Source of the DNA: Orientallactaga sibirica
Lineage: Eukaryota > Chordata > Mammalia > Rodentia > Dipodidae
Assembly (NCBI GenBank): GCA_036365145.1
Contig: JAEOAD010000035.1
Location: 5,207,501 to 5,271,500, forward strand
Direction: 5' to 3'
DNA: 64,000 nt
Translations under genes and position numbers: made by a program
Shown: piece by piece, positions 11,205 through 22,327 of the stretch
Position numbering within the stretch: position 1 is the first letter of the stretch
How the letters are laid out: each line of letters starts with the position of its first letter
The notes under the pieces: generated by a model
What the model was told of the DNA's origin: nothing
The model's database searches: none
The model's input: only the letters and a program-made list of their open reading frames with translations

Positions 11205-11352
11205 GCTGGGGACGGTGGCACACACTCGTAGTTCCTGCACTCGGAGATGAGGGCAGGAGAACTGCCACAAGTTCAAGACCCGCCTTGGCTACATAGTTTA
11301 AGGCTAGCCTAGGCCAAGTTGTAATATCCTGTCTCAAAAAGAAACTAATAAA
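11205..11352 (+). mobile_element. Old B1-like SINE
   Basis: Diverged B1: GGGGACGGTGGCACACACTC, AGTTCAAGACCCGCCTTGGC, TACATAGTTTAAGGCTAGCC and GTCTCAAAAAG. It lacks the young-B1 diagnostic GACTACATAGTGAATTCCAG. Confidence 0.65.
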
Positions 11353-12854
11353 TAAATAACAAAGAGGAATGGGTTCTTTCCTTCTGGGATATACTCAAAA
11401 ATTGTAAATGGGCTGCACATTGCTTTTGTTTTTCCTTATGGAGTGGGGGGGGGAGTTCAGAGAGTAAGGAATTATCAAGCTAGACTTCAGCTTTTCCTGG
11501 TCCACACAGCAAAGGCCCCTTTCAAGAACACAAATTACACAAATACTCAAGCAGTTGGTTGGATGACAAGAGTGAGAATGCTGTACCCAGAGCCAATTAG
11601 TGCATGGCATACAGATGCTAAACAAACTGAATGAGTGAGTGAATGAATGAACAGATGAATGAATGAATTATCCTGAAGTAGTTGCAGTAGCTTCATGGAA
11701 GAGGTTCTCCTCTTGGTCAAGAAAGTACAAGACAAGGTCTAGAAAGAAACCCAGTGTGGAAGAGGACCAGCCATCCAGGGGAACCCTGAGCGCCCACATT
11801 GCCAGGAAGGCACGGAAGTCCTTGGAAGACAGCTCGGCTTGATTTTATATGCTGAGTGACAGAAAGCTGTCACCGTTTCTAGAGCAGGGCAGTGTACGAT
11901 GCTGACTTGTGTTTACTAAGATAAACCTGGCAGTCAGCTGACCCAAAACAGACCCGGGGCAGGGAGCAATCAGGCCCACAGAAGCGTGGCAGTCATTAAA
12001 GTCTGCGATGTACAGCTCTGAACCCGGGCACTGGGAATGACCTCATTTTGATTCTCAGAATCAGGATGGTGTTGTAGGCCCTTTCTTGGAATCAGCCACG
12101 TCCATAAACATAGCTTTGTGGGTGAGAGTTCTGAGAAGAGTAGCTAGAACACGAGAGACCCTAGGGTTCCATGATTTATGCCAGAAAAAGCTCTCCAGAT
12201 ATGTGTGTAAGGAAACTCTCTGTGCACCAGTGACTTAGCCCTCATCTGCATACCCAGAGCCAGCTGCAGCCGCTGTCCTCCTCTGCAGCTGCTCTGTAGC
12301 ATGTGACCTCCCAAGTGGCACTTCACTAGAAACCCAGCGGGTGGTGATGCCCAGTTTTAGGGCCTACATTATACATTGCACCACCAGCCCCCCGCCCCAG
12401 GATGACAAGTCTGTTCGGGAGCTCTCATTCAGATAAGAAGGCATATACATCTCCAGAGGAGCGTTGGTAATTAATTAAATCATTGCCTGACAGTCCCCCT
12501 GATTGGGTATCCAATTGTCTTTCCTGGGTTTTCTTCCTGCCCTCTAAGACCTTGCTTCTAATCTCTGGCAGAAGAAAGTCAGTCCAGCAAACGAGCAAAT
12601 GGATTATTCATAACTTTTGACAATACAGTCATTAAAGTGCTGTTGCTAAATGACTCTGCATTATTTATCCCTCTTCCTTACTCTGCAATTCCGGGCTGCA
12701 GGATGTACTTACTGTGCAGAAATTTAAAGTAATGACAGTCTCCCGTGAGCAACACCCAGGGCCACTTTGTGTTGTGGCTCACAGGGCCCATATGGAATTG
12801 GTCAGATCAAAGACTGGCTTGGGGAAATGAAAAGCCCATCATGATAAATTTCTT
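11353..12854. other. Unassigned 1.5-kb sequence
   Basis: No transposon family recognised and no long reading frame. A GAATGAAT-type stretch lies at 11632-11670. This is one of the longer stretches here without recognised repeats, so it is a better candidate than most for conserved noncoding sequence, but I see no direct sign of function. Confidence 0.35.
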
Positions 12855-12869
12855 CTTGAAGCCTGAGTT

Positions 12870-13137
12870 GTTTTTTTAATTTTTTTATTATTTTATTTAT
12901 TTTTTGGAGAGAGACAGACAGAGAGGGAGAGGGAGAGAGATAGAGATGGGCGCACCAGCAGTCTCTCAGCTGCTGTGAACGAAATCCAGATGCGTGCGCC
13001 CCCTTGTGGGCAAGTGCGGCATTGCGCCCTTGCCTCACTTTGCATCTGGCTAAACATGGGACCTGGAGATTGGAACGGGCGTTCTTTTTTTAGGCTTAGG
13101 AGGCAGGAGCCTTAACCGCTAAGCCATCTCTCCAGCC
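12870..13137 (-). mobile_element. Type-2 SINE (longer B2/Dip-like variant)
   Basis: Antisense copy of the longer variant: GA tract, ACGAAATCCAGATGCGTGCG, CCCCCTTGTGGGCAAGTGCG, then the head ending CCAGCC. A 15-bp TSD CTTGAAGCCTGAGTT lies at 12855-12869 and 13138-13152. Confidence 0.93.
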
Positions 13138-13343
13138 CTTGAAGCCTGAGTTTTTATTTCAAGTAGTTAAAAAATCCTTCCCTGGGATTTCTTGTGCCTT
13201 GCTGTGCTCCTACAAACCCTTCATCCGGGTTCATCAGGTTAAGTTCTTGGGTCTAAATAACTATTGAATGATGACCAGAAGCCAGGAAAAGGGGAAGAAT
13301 GAACAATACAGAATCCAGTCACGGTGCAAACTGTGACATCCTT

Positions 13344-13691
13344 GGGGCTAGGGAGATGGCTCGGTGGACGAAGTGCTTGCCATGGAAGCATGAGGATGTG
13401 AGTTCTGATGCCCAGGTAAAAAGCCAGAAGCTCTGTGCAGCTTAATCTCAACAAGCCTCTACATATGGTGAGACAGGAGATAGAGATAGGAGAATTTTCC
13501 AGAAGCTCACAGGACAACTAGCCTGGTAAATGCAAAAGTAAACAATTAGAGACCCTGCCTCAAATGAGGTAGAAGGCAAGGACCAATCAGAAAGTTGCCC
13601 TCAGACCACCATATGCATGTCATGGCACACTTACATACCTATATCACACTGTGAGCGCGCACACACACACACACACACACACAAAAACAAA
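13344..13691 (+). mobile_element. B4/RSINE1-type SINE
   Basis: Head GGGGCTAGGGAGATGGCTCG, GAGGATGTGAGTTCTGATGC, middle AGACCCTGCCTCAAATGAGG and a CA-rich end with (CA)n at about 13662-13683. A 12-bp TSD TGTGACATCCTT/TGTGACAACCTT lies at 13332-13343 and 13692-13703. Confidence 0.85.
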
Positions 13692-13770
13692 TGTGACAAC
13701 CTTGATGAGAAAGTTCAAAGTTCCATTAATGCTAATCACCATGCTAAACAATGAGGGACTGCTCATGCAG

Positions 13771-14033
13771 GGTTGAGAGAGAGCTCAAGAACTCAGCAGT
13801 TCAAGGCACTGGCTTGCAAAGCCTGCTGGCCAGGGTTCAATTCCCCAGTACCCATGTAAGGCCAGATGCACAAAGTGGCACGTGGGTCTGGAGTTTGTTT
13901 GTAGCAGCAAGAGGCCCTGGCACACCCATCCTCCTTCTCTCTCTCTCTCTCTCTCTCTGTCTGTCTGTCTCTCTTGCTCTCTCTCTTCCTCTCTGTTTCT
14001 CTCTTCCCAAATAAATAAATACAATATTTTTAA
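13771..14033 (+). mobile_element. Type-1 SINE with long CT tract
   Basis: Diverged head, GGTTCAATTCCCCAGTACCC, GTTTGTTTGTAGCAGCAAG, (CT)n at about 13934-14000 and an AAAT tail. Frames of up to 197 codons across 13785-14378 are generated by the CT tract. Confidence 0.82.
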
Positions 14034-15486
14034 AAGAACCTTTGACGAAATGATTCTTAAATCTACAATTAGTAGTTGGACTTTTAAGTTTAATTTGGGG
14101 GCTGGAGCACATGGTTCAGAGAATGCTTCTATTCTCTCTCTCATTGCTCTGCATTTGAGGGCCAATGGTGAGGTAGAAGAAATACCAGAAGTCCAGACTG
14201 AGAGGAGAATCTCATTCCTGCCTCTTGAAACAGTTGAGGAAAGGCCATCCTTTGGAGTTAAAAGAAAAGGACGCAAGGACAAAGGAAAAGAGCCTCTTTC
14301 TTTAACCCTCTCAACCCCCTCCTGACGCCATGATGTTTTGTGAAAGTGAAGGAAATAGGAGTGAGGCCAGCATTGCACCCAATCCCATCAGTGTGGCAAA
14401 TCTCAGCTCCGCTCAAAAGAGTGGTTAACTCTAGTAGCTCCAAAGTTTCTCTAAAAACCTGCTTAAAACTATAGGATAGATGCTCATTGAGAAACCTTTT
14501 GTGATTGCCAAGGTAATGGTTTTAATGGTAATCTAAATTCAAAATCAAACTTAAATATTTTAATAGTTTGAATTCAAATCTGCCCAAATAAGTTATCAAC
14601 TGTAAAATTATTTTTAAAAAGTTGTAAAGTACAGAGAGATACATAAATGCATTAGTACTGTTGAAACAGATGGACTTGGTCACTGCAAGGGCTCCATCTT
14701 GTGTCACATGTTTTGTCACCAAAGGTAACCTTCACTTGGGACTTTGATACACACTGTCTAAAGCCCTGGAGAAACTCAAATGCAAAATTCTCACTGGGCA
14801 AACCCCACGTCCATTTTAAGTTGGGCTTTTTCAAACTCGCAAGGAACATTTGACTTACATTAAGCAACACGGTGTCTTTCAGAGAGAAGGAGAGAAAGAA
14901 AGACGAAAAAGCATCAATGGGTCACAGGCTTCATGGAAAAGCCATTCAGGACAGCATTCAGGCCCAGACAGCAGCCCAGCCTCCCCTCCTCTCCCCTCCT
15001 CTCCCCTCTCCTCCCCTCTGGGTGTCATTTCCTTTGGAGTCTCTTCTCTCAACTCCTCTAGGCTCTGTGCTGACTCAGGGTTCTCCTCCTTTCTGGTTTC
15101 TGCAGCTCTTAATATGTGCAGCCATTCTCTGCAGCCATCTGTGCCCACATGACACCTCCCCATAAGGGACCAGCAAAAAGGAAGGGGAGGGAAACAGTGA
15201 ATAGAAATAAGGGATATGCCTATATTTTCATACATACATACATACATACATATGTATGTATATGAAGTGGTGAATAGGAGCAAGGAATATATTTTTCTCC
15301 CATATACATATGAATGTATGTATGTATGTATGAATGAAAATGTCATCATAGAACCCATTATTTTCTACCAACTAAAAAATTTTTTTGGTTTTCATCTCCC
15401 CAAAGCAAGGGCTTGAAAATGGATTCACCTGCCCACAATCATCCAGAGACTTTTAATTTTAAAAACTTTTAATTTACAAAAATTCC
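14034..15486. other. Unassigned sequence with CT-rich and hairpin-forming tracts
   Basis: No gene or transposon family recognised. It contains a CCCCTCCTCT tract at about 14985-15018 and an inverted CATA/TATG microsatellite pair at 15224-15341. Frames at 14850-15358 overlap these tracts. Confidence 0.4.
15224..15341. repeat. Inverted microsatellite pair (potential hairpin)
   Basis: Left arm 15224-15264 and right arm 15301-15341, 41 bases each, are reverse complements with four mismatches by eye. A 36-base spacer separates them. The arms are (CATA)n and (TATG)n flanked by matching unique ends. Confidence 0.9.
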
Positions 15487-15488
15487 TT

Positions 15489-16050
15489 CAGACCTGAGAA
15501 GGTGGATTAGTCAGTAAGGTGTTCACTGTGTCAACATGGGGACTTGAGTTCAGATTACCAGCACCCACATACATGCTGGGCATAGTGGTACAAGTCTGTC
15601 CTCCCAGGGCTGGGTCAGCGAAGACAGATGATCCCCAGGGTCTACTGGCTAGTCTATCCAGATCACTGAGCTATGGGTTTAGCGAGAGGTCCTGTCTCAA
15701 AATTAAGGTGGACAGGGGCTGAAGAGATGGCTTAGCGATTAAGGCAACTACCTGCAAAGCCAAAGGACCCAGTTTCAATTCCCCGGGACCAACAAAGCCA
15801 GATGCACAAGGTGGTGCATGCATCTGGAGTTTGTTTGCAGTAGCTGGAGGCCCTGGTGCACCCATTCTCTCTATCTGCCTCTTCCTCTCTCTCTCTCTCT
15901 CTCAAAATAAATAAATAAAAACAAAAAATACTGAGATGGAGAATGATAGAGGGACATAACCGAGTTCAGCACACATATCATGCACGCTTGCACACATATA
16001 TGCACCCACACACATACAAACATACAGACAAACGTACATGCATACCATAC
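15489..16050 (+). mobile_element. B4/RSINE1-type SINE, interrupted
   Basis: Body 15489-15714: GACTTGAGTTCAGATTACCA, ATGCTGGGCATAGTGGTACA, GTCCTGTCTCAAAATTAAGG. The CA-rich 3' end resumes at about 15930-16050 after a type-1 SINE insertion. Confidence 0.65.
15715..15929 (+). mobile_element. Type-1 SINE nested in B4
   Basis: Complete head-to-tail copy with (CT)n and (AAAT)n. It separates the body and CA-rich end of the B4 element. Confidence 0.88.
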
Positions 16051-16094
16051 ACCTAAACACACGCAAAAGCATTCCTCTTAAAAGTCTCATTTGA

Positions 16095-16330
16095 GGGCTG
16101 GAGAGATGACTTAGCAGTTTAGGCGCCTGCCTGCTAAGCCCAAGAACGCTGGTTCCAATCTCCAGGTCCCACGTTTAGCCAGATGCAAAGTGATGCAAGG
16201 GTGCAATGCTGCACTTGCCCACAAGGGGGCGCACGCATCTGGAGTTCATTCACAACAGCTGAGAGGCTGCTGGCATGCCCATCTCTATCTGTCTCCCTCT
16301 CCCTCCCCCCCCCCGTCTCTCAAAAAAAAA
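16095..16330 (+). mobile_element. Type-2 SINE
   Basis: Complete long variant (CAGATGCAAAGTGATGCAAG, CCCACAAGGGGGCGCACGC) ending in poly-A. The AAGTCTCATTTG-like target precedes it and AAGACTCATTTG follows. Confidence 0.88.
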
Positions 16331-16344
16331 AAAGACTCATTTGG

Positions 16345-16456
16345 GGTAGGAGGATCGCTGTGAGTTCAAGGCCACCCTGAGACTACATAGTGAATTCCAG
16401 GTTAGCCTGAGGTAGAGTGAGACCCGACCTCAAAAAAAAAAAAAAAAAAAAAAAAA
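16345..16456 (+). mobile_element. 5'-truncated B1 SINE
   Basis: Only the right part of B1 is present (GTAGGAGGATCGCTGTGAG to GAGACCCGACCTC), with a long poly-A. The AAGACTCATTTGG target occurs on both sides (about 16331 and 16456), so this is a separate insertion at the same site as the preceding SINE. Confidence 0.85.
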
Positions 16457-16712
16457 AGACTCATTTGGGAGGTCTTATTCACTAACGTAGGCACTCAGCC
16501 AAGGTTTGATGTGGACTGAGAACCTCTCCCACAATTCCGTGGACTGGAAGCTTGAGTCTCTTCATGGCAATAATGACAGGTGGAGAGACCTTTAAGAGCT
16601 GGGAGTCTAATGGCGTTGTTTTTGTCACTTGCACCACTGGTCTCAGAGGAGACTAAAGTAGTTCTTTGTTATGACCTTGTACTAGCTCTGACAAGAGTAT
16701 CTTATATAAAAA

Positions 16713-16922
16713 GAGCCTCAGGTTAGGGAGATGATGGTTCAGTGGTTAAAGGCATGTGCTTGCAAAGCCTGCCAGCCCTGGGTTCAATTCCCCAGTACCA
16801 AGTAAAATCAGAAGCACAAAGTAGCATAATCATCTGGAGCTTGTTTGCAGCTACAGGAGGCCCTGGCATGCCCCCCTCTCTCTGCTCACAAATAAATAAA
16901 AATGTTAATAAAAAATAAATAA
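16713..16922 (+). mobile_element. Type-1 SINE
   Basis: Diverged body (GGTTCAATTCCCCAGTACC, GAGCTTGTTTGCAGCTACAG) and AAAT tail. First of a three-SINE cluster inside the MaLR LTR. Confidence 0.8.
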
Positions 16923-16924
16923 TA

Positions 16925-17091
16925 GGGTTGGAGAGATGGCTCAGCAATTAAAATGCTTGCCTGAAAAGTCAAAGGACCCAGGTTTGATTTGTCATATCCC
17001 ATGTAAAGCCAGATGCATAGGGTAGTGCATGCATCTGGAGTTCATTTGCAGTGGCTAGAGGCTCTGGAACACCCATTTTTTCTCTCTCTCT

Positions 17092-17132
<41 letters not shown>
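16925..17132 (+). mobile_element. Type-1 SINE with (TA)n
   Basis: Head GGGTTGGAGAGATGGCTCAG, body, short CT tract, then (TA)n at about 17094-17132 in place of the A-rich tail. Confidence 0.82.
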
Positions 17133-17137
<5 letters not shown>

Positions 17138-17149
17138 AATTTTTAGATA

Positions 17150-17363
17150 GCTTTTATTTTTTTTATTTTTTTGTTGTTGTTTCATGAGAGAGAGAATTGG
17201 CACACCAGGGCCTCTTGACATTACAGTCAAACTCCAGACACTTGCACCACCTGTGCACGTGCATCACCTTGTGCATCTGGCTTATGTGGGTTCTGGATAG
17301 TCAAACCTGAGTCCTTAGGCTTCATAGGCAAGTGCCTTAACCACTAAGCCATCTCTCCATCCC
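17150..17363 (-). mobile_element. Type-1 SINE
   Basis: Antisense copy: T-rich, GAGAGAGAGAATTGGCACAC, CTTATGTGGGTTCTGGATAG, ending in the reversed head near 17363. Confidence 0.8.
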
Positions 17364-17633
17364 AATAAATATATTTTTAAATAAACAATAAATGATAAAA
17401 GAGCAAGCCTGATCCCTGACTCGATCAATCACCCTCGGACTTTCTGTGTAATGATATGACCACTCCCTGATGTACAAATTCCCAACACTGTGACACCCTC
17501 CACCATGGGTTCCTCACCAGAGTCAGTGCCATGCTGTTTGGGCTTTAAACTTCTAAAACTGTAAGTTATATAAACTTCTCTTTATAAGTTACCCAGTCTT
17601 GGGTATCTTGTCATTGTGATGGAAAATGGGCTC

Positions 17634-17875
17634 TGTAGTGGTTTGATTCAAGTGTCCCCCATAAACTCTGGTGTTCTGAATGCTAGGTTCCCAGCTGATG
17701 GAGATTTAGAAACTAACACCTCCTGGAGGCAGTGTATTGTTGGGGGCGGGCTTATGGGTGTTAGAGCCAGTGTCCCCTTGCCAGTGTTTGGCACACTCTC
17801 CTGTTGCTATTGTCCACCCAACAAGCTGCTCTTGGTCAGGTGTTTTCTGCCAGCAATGCGAACCCGATTGTAATA
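17634..17875 (+). mobile_element. MaLR LTR (MT/ORR1-like), internally deleted
   Basis: Begins TGTAGTGGTTTGATTCAAG and shares long blocks with the antisense LTR at 19702-20049 (GTCCCCTTGCCAGTGTTTGG, AAGCTGCTCTTGGTCAGGTG). It lacks the polyadenylation region present there. Flanks GGCTC and GGCTA are a possible 4-5 bp TSD. Confidence 0.7.
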
Positions 17876-18135
17876 GGCTAGGATAAACCTTCGTTGGTCA
17901 GAATTTTCTCAAGAGTCATCTAAGTGGCCCCTGAGACAGGCACCGGTCTGTGAAATCCAAGTAACAGGGACACCTGGCACAACTTATTCACAGTGACTTT
18001 CCTTTGAAAAGGGAAGTGAGTATGGTGGCAACTCAGAACACCTGAGCTAGTGCCATTGGGTCGTACAGCATGCAGCTCCAAGTAACATTTACAGCAACAA
18101 AGTTTAAAGAATTATTATATATTATAAAATTACTA

Positions 18136-18370
18136 GGGCTGGAGAGATGGCTTAGTGGTTAAGGCGCCTGCTTCCTAAGCCTAAGAACGCTGGTTCCAAT
18201 CTCCAGGTCCCACGTTTAGCCAGATGCAAAGTGACACAAGGGCGCAATGCCGCACTTGACCACAAGGGGGCACACGCATCTGGATTTTGTTCGCAGAGGC
18301 TGAGAGGCTGCTGGCGTGCCCATCTCTGTCTTCCTCTCCCTCTCTCTCTGTCTCTCTCTCAAAAAAAAAA
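18136..18370 (+). mobile_element. Type-2 SINE
   Basis: Complete long variant ending in poly-A. AAATTACTAG occurs just before (about 18127-18136) and after (18371-18380) as TSD. Confidence 0.9.
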
Positions 18371-18434
18371 AAATTACTAGCCTCTTCCCATATATAACTT
18401 TGTGCTACAGTTTTATGAAAATTTAACCATCTAC

Positions 18435-18820
18435 TGTAGCAGACAGCTTCAGGTTCGCTGAGATGAACTTCCAGACCAGGCACAGTTATGGAGGAAGGGA
18501 TATTATTTATTGAAGCTTACAGATCCAGGGGAAGTTCCATAATGGCAGAAGAAACTGGCCTGCCTTCACAGGACCAAGCAAGAGAGAAAAACCAACCAGC
18601 CACCCAGAACACAGAGCAAAACTACAGCCAAAAGCCCAGCACACTTCAGGAACTCCTGCTAGGCACACTTTGCATATCTTTACAATGGAATCTCAAACCC
18701 ACCATCAACACCTTAAGACCAGCCCCCAGTAACATTGCCTCTAGCAAGGTGATTGCAGATGCAAACTATAAAGTAATAAAATACTGAATATATTGGGGGA
18801 CATATATTCAAACTACCACA
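18435..18820 (-). mobile_element. MaLR LTR (solo-like)
   Basis: On the minus strand it opens TGTGGTAGTTTGAATATATG and ends CTGCTACA, the same family as the LTRs at 32824 and 35104. The reversed AATAAA (TTTATT) lies near 18510. No matching 5-bp TSD was found. Confidence 0.8.
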
Positions 18821-19023
18821 CCTTCCAACGTCTCTATCCTCCCTAAAATGTCATCGAGAGGAGAGGCAGGGTATAAAGACTCCTGAGGCAGGCCGGTGAC
18901 CATTCTGTTCACAAACCAGCATTCTTACCGTACAGCACAGTGCACCCTCCATGTGTAACTTTATATTATTAAATTTGTTATGCTATGTCTTCAACAGTAA
19001 TGAACTTTGTCAAAAGCCTACCT

Positions 19024-19258
19024 GGGACAGGAGAGATGACTTAGCAGTTAAGGCACTTGCCTGTGAAGCCTAAGGACCCAGGTTCGATTCCCCAGTATCC
19101 ACATAAGCCAGATGCACAAGGTGGCACATGCATCTGAAGTTTGTCCGCAGTGGTTAGAGGACCTGGCATGCCCATTCTCTCTGTCTCTCTATCTGCCTCT
19201 TTTTTTTTTCTCTCTCTCAAATAAATTAATTAATTAAATAAAACTTAAAAAAAAAAAA
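19024..19258 (+). mobile_element. Type-1 SINE
   Basis: Complete copy (GGTTCGATTCCCCAGTATCC), CT tract and ATTAATTAAAT/poly-A tail. Confidence 0.85.
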
Positions 19259-19359
19259 AGCCCAGTTGAAATCTATGAGTATCCTAATGATGGGATTCTG
19301 GCTCCTGCTGCTCTCTGAAGAAGAATAGACTTACACCAAAAAAAAAAAAAAAAAAAAAA

Positions 19360-19660
19360 TTCTCAAATTTGCATGCTCCCCTTTAACTCAAGCTGTTCTC
19401 ACTCTTGTTTGGAGAACCTGCTTTGTTTTACAAATGAAAGAGAAAACACAGGAGAACCAAGAGCCATTGATAAGACAAGAAGATAGCCAACTACCCACCA
19501 TGAGATGTGTCACCTCTACCACATCTTCCAGGGCCCAGGAGAAATTGCAGGGCAAGTGATGACATGGACACTGCTCATAGTGCTAGCCTGACAACCAGCC
19601 CAGATGGATGGTGACAAACACTGTGGTCAATCAAAAAAATAAATTAATTAAAATAAATCC
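19360..19660 (+). mobile_element. L1 3' UTR tail fragment
   Basis: Carries a diverged form of the L1 block TTCTCACTCTTGTTTGGAGA...AAGAG and ends in an AT/A-rich tail at about 19628-19660. Confidence 0.5.
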
Positions 19661-20290
19661 AGAGGCTAAATCAGACTACCAACCTTCTATGGCTCAGGGA
19701 ATATTGCAGTCAGGTTTGCATTGCTGACAACAATCACCTGACCAAGAGCAGCTTTTGGGAAAAGGGAGTTTATTTTGGCTTATAGACTCGAGGGGAAGCT
19801 CCATGATGGCAGGGGAAAACAATGGCATGAGCAGAGAGTGAACATCACCCCCTTGCCAACATAAGGTGGACAACAGCAACAGGAGAGTGTGCCAAACACT
19901 GGCAAGGGGACACTGGCTATAACACCCATATGCCCGCCCCCAACAATACACTGCCTCCAGGAGGTGTTAATTCCCAAATCTCCATCAGCTGGGAACCTAG
20001 CATTCAGAACACCTAAGTTTACTGGGGACACCTGAATCAAACCACCACAGGGAATAGGGATCGTGGAAGAAGGAGCAGAAAGTCTGTAAGAGCCAGAGTG
20101 AGCAGGACTAATCCGAGACCCTGTACCCCTGCTATCTCACAGGCACTGACAGGCCTTCATGCCCCACAGTGAATACCATAACTCCACTGGGAAGGACCTC
20201 CAGAGCAGCAGGAGCTGAGGCCAGGGGATAAAAGAGAATAACCTGTTATTAATATAAAATGAAAATTAATATTTAAAAATAAAACCTTCC
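19661..20290 (+). mobile_element. L1 3' UTR fragment interrupted by MaLR LTR
   Basis: GGCTCAGGGAATA GGGATCGTGGAAG rejoins across the LTR. The distal part (GAGCAGAAAGTCTGTAAGAG) matches the L1 3' UTR block GAGCAGAAAGATTGTTAGAG found in other tails, then an A-rich end near 20290. Confidence 0.6.
19702..20049 (-). mobile_element. MaLR LTR (MT/ORR1-like), solo
   Basis: On the minus strand it starts TGTGGTGGTTTGATTCAGG and contains CAAAATAAACTCCC (polyadenylation signal) and TTGGTCAGGTGATTGTTG. A perfect 5-bp TSD GGGAA lies at 19697-19701 and 20050-20054 within an L1 3' UTR. 348 bases. Confidence 0.88.
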
Positions 20291-20545
20291 TTTTGCACAA
20301 AAAAAGAAGTCCATTGAAACCAATACTGAGATGAACCACGTGTTGGAACTATCATGCAAGAATTTTAAGGAATATGTCACAATAAAAATGTCTCAACAAC
20401 AACAACCAAAACAAAGAGCCTAGCTGACAGTAAGCTGCCTTGTAGATTTGGGAAGTTTGGTTCTCTGGTTCTCAGTTGTCCGTAAAGCCTGTGTCATGAC
20501 TGCCTAGACCTTTAATAGAATTAAATAGCATTAGAAAACATTGCT

Positions 20546-20704
20546 GGGGCTGGAGGGATGGCTTAGCAGTTAAGGTGTTTGCCTGCAAAGCCAAAGGACC
20601 CTGGTTCGATTCCCCAGGACCCACGTAAGTCAGATGCACAAGGGAGTACATGCCCTGGCGTGCACATTCTCTCTCTCTCTGAGTCAAATAAAAACTTTAA
20701 AACA
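20546..20704 (+). mobile_element. Type-1 SINE, internally deleted
   Basis: Head through CAGATGCACAAGGGAGTACA, then directly CTGGCGTGCACATTCTCTC. The central GGAGTTCGTTTGCAGTGG part is missing. Followed by (AAT)n at about 20706-20726. Confidence 0.85.
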
Positions 20705-21109
20705 AAATAATAATAATAATAATATATAGCATTTCTCTCATAGAAAATGAAATTAAAGCAAGCACAGGTGCCTGTTGCCTGGTCTAGCAGTCTAGTGACC
20801 CCATCCCCGTGGGAGCAAGCTTGGCATGACATGTCCTCAATGAATTGGTGTGAGCTTCTACTGTCATTAGTAGTCCTTTGGGGCAATCAAGCCCTCTCTT
20901 AAAGGGCACCAGATAACAGTTTGTTCTCTCTAAACTCCAGCTTGCCCCATTCTCAAGAAAGGCCTTTCCTTAACTGAGCTGTATTCGTTCCCAGAAGTTC
21001 TCACTAGAGCACACACACAGTCTTCATTCCCAATGCAAAACAACAGCAGCAACAAAACCCCAGAAAGATGATGAGTGGGGCGGGGAGAGCTGACATTCAA
21101 AGATGTTTC

Positions 21110-21505
21110 TAGAAAGCTTTTCTTTTACTGAGTGTGTATGTGGAGAATGTGTTTGCATGTTTATACTATGTATGGGTGTGCACGTGTATGCAAACATGGG
21201 GAGACCAGAGGTCAGGCGTCTTACTCAATCACTCTCCATCTTACTTTTTGAAGCAGGGTCTCTCATTGAATCTAGAACTCGCTGATCTGGCTAGGCTAGC
21301 CAGCCAGTGAGTCCAGGGGATTCCCTGTCTCCACCTTCCCAGAGCTGGGTGTATAGACATGCAACACCATGCCTAGCATTTTACATAGTAGGTACTTGTG
21401 ATCTGAACTCAGATCACATGCTTTTAAATCATGCTTTTAAATCCTCATGCTTTTAGATCCTCATGCTTTTAAAGCAAGTACATTACCACTGAGCCATCAT
21501 ACCAG
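21110..21505 (-). mobile_element. B4/RSINE1-type SINE with local tandem repeat
   Basis: TG-rich end, AGCAGGGTCTCTCATTGAAT, CATGCCTAGCATTTTACATA and a reversed head ending CACTGAGCCATCAT. Between about 21416 and 21474 the motif CATGCTTTTAAATC is repeated four times with small changes. Confidence 0.65.
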
Positions 21506-22045
21506 TTCACACATTCTTACTAGTGGTGCCCTTTGTAATAGGGTCTTCCATCTAGTTCTGACTGACAGACAAGAGCCTTGGCATCATTGGGAGTGTCGTT
21601 TGGTAGTCTGGGGGGCCTTCATTATCAACAGCTCACTGGGAGCTATTCCACCCCAGCACTGGGGTTTTCCTGTAACAACCTATTGAGTTTGAGAGCAGTT
21701 TTATCCACTCCCATAAGAAGTTTCTGCCCAAACTAAAGCTTTCTGTTTTTCTCTAAATTATATTTTAATTAGTTAACAAATAAGTGGCCTTGTGGCCTTC
21801 CTTATGGCTTTTTAATACATCTTTAATTTTGGTTGTCCTTCCTCTCACTCCATTCTCTTCCCTCTTCCCTTTCCCCAACTCCACTTTAACCCAAAATCAA
21901 GCTGGAATGAAACTGGGAAGCCTCCTCCCTTTTGACTAGCTGCCATAGTGCTGAAAAAATGCTATGCAGTTTTCTAGGAGAGAAAAGTAAGAAAATAAAA
22001 GCCATCAAAATAGAAAAGGGACTAGTTGGGGAAAAAAGAGTTCAG
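21506..22045. other. Unassigned sequence
   Basis: Nothing recognised apart from a CT-rich stretch at 21838-21880. Confidence 0.35.
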
Positions 22046-22046
22046 T

Positions 22047-22269
22047 GGGGGCTGGAGAGATGGCTTAGCAGTCAATGCACCTTCCTGCTAAGCCTAAAGA
22101 AAGCCCGTTAAATTCTCCAGGCCCCACATTTAGCCAGACACAAAAGTGATGCAAAGGCACAATGCCGCACTTGCCCACAAGGGGGTGCATGTGTCTGGAA
22201 TTCATTCACAATGGCTGAGAGGCTGCTAGTGTGCCCATTCTCCCTCCCTCCCTCTCTCTCTCTCTCTCT

Positions 22270-22327
<58 letters not shown>

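Larger units (their letters stand above)
16480..17633 (+). mobile_element. MLT1/MST-like MaLR LTR, split by SINEs
   Basis: The left part at 16480-16712 has TGGCAATAATGACAGGTGG-like and GTATCTTATATAAAAAGAG promoter-like sequence. The right part at about 17398-17633 has an LTR 3' end typical of MaLR (AAACTGTAAGTTATATAAAC, TAAGTTACCCAGTCTTGGGT, ATCTTGTCATTGTGATGG). Three SINEs separate them. Confidence 0.5.

Noticed and set aside
13785..14378. 197-codon minus-strand frame
   Set aside because: It is carried by the CT tract of a SINE and reads SINE body and repeat; no domain.
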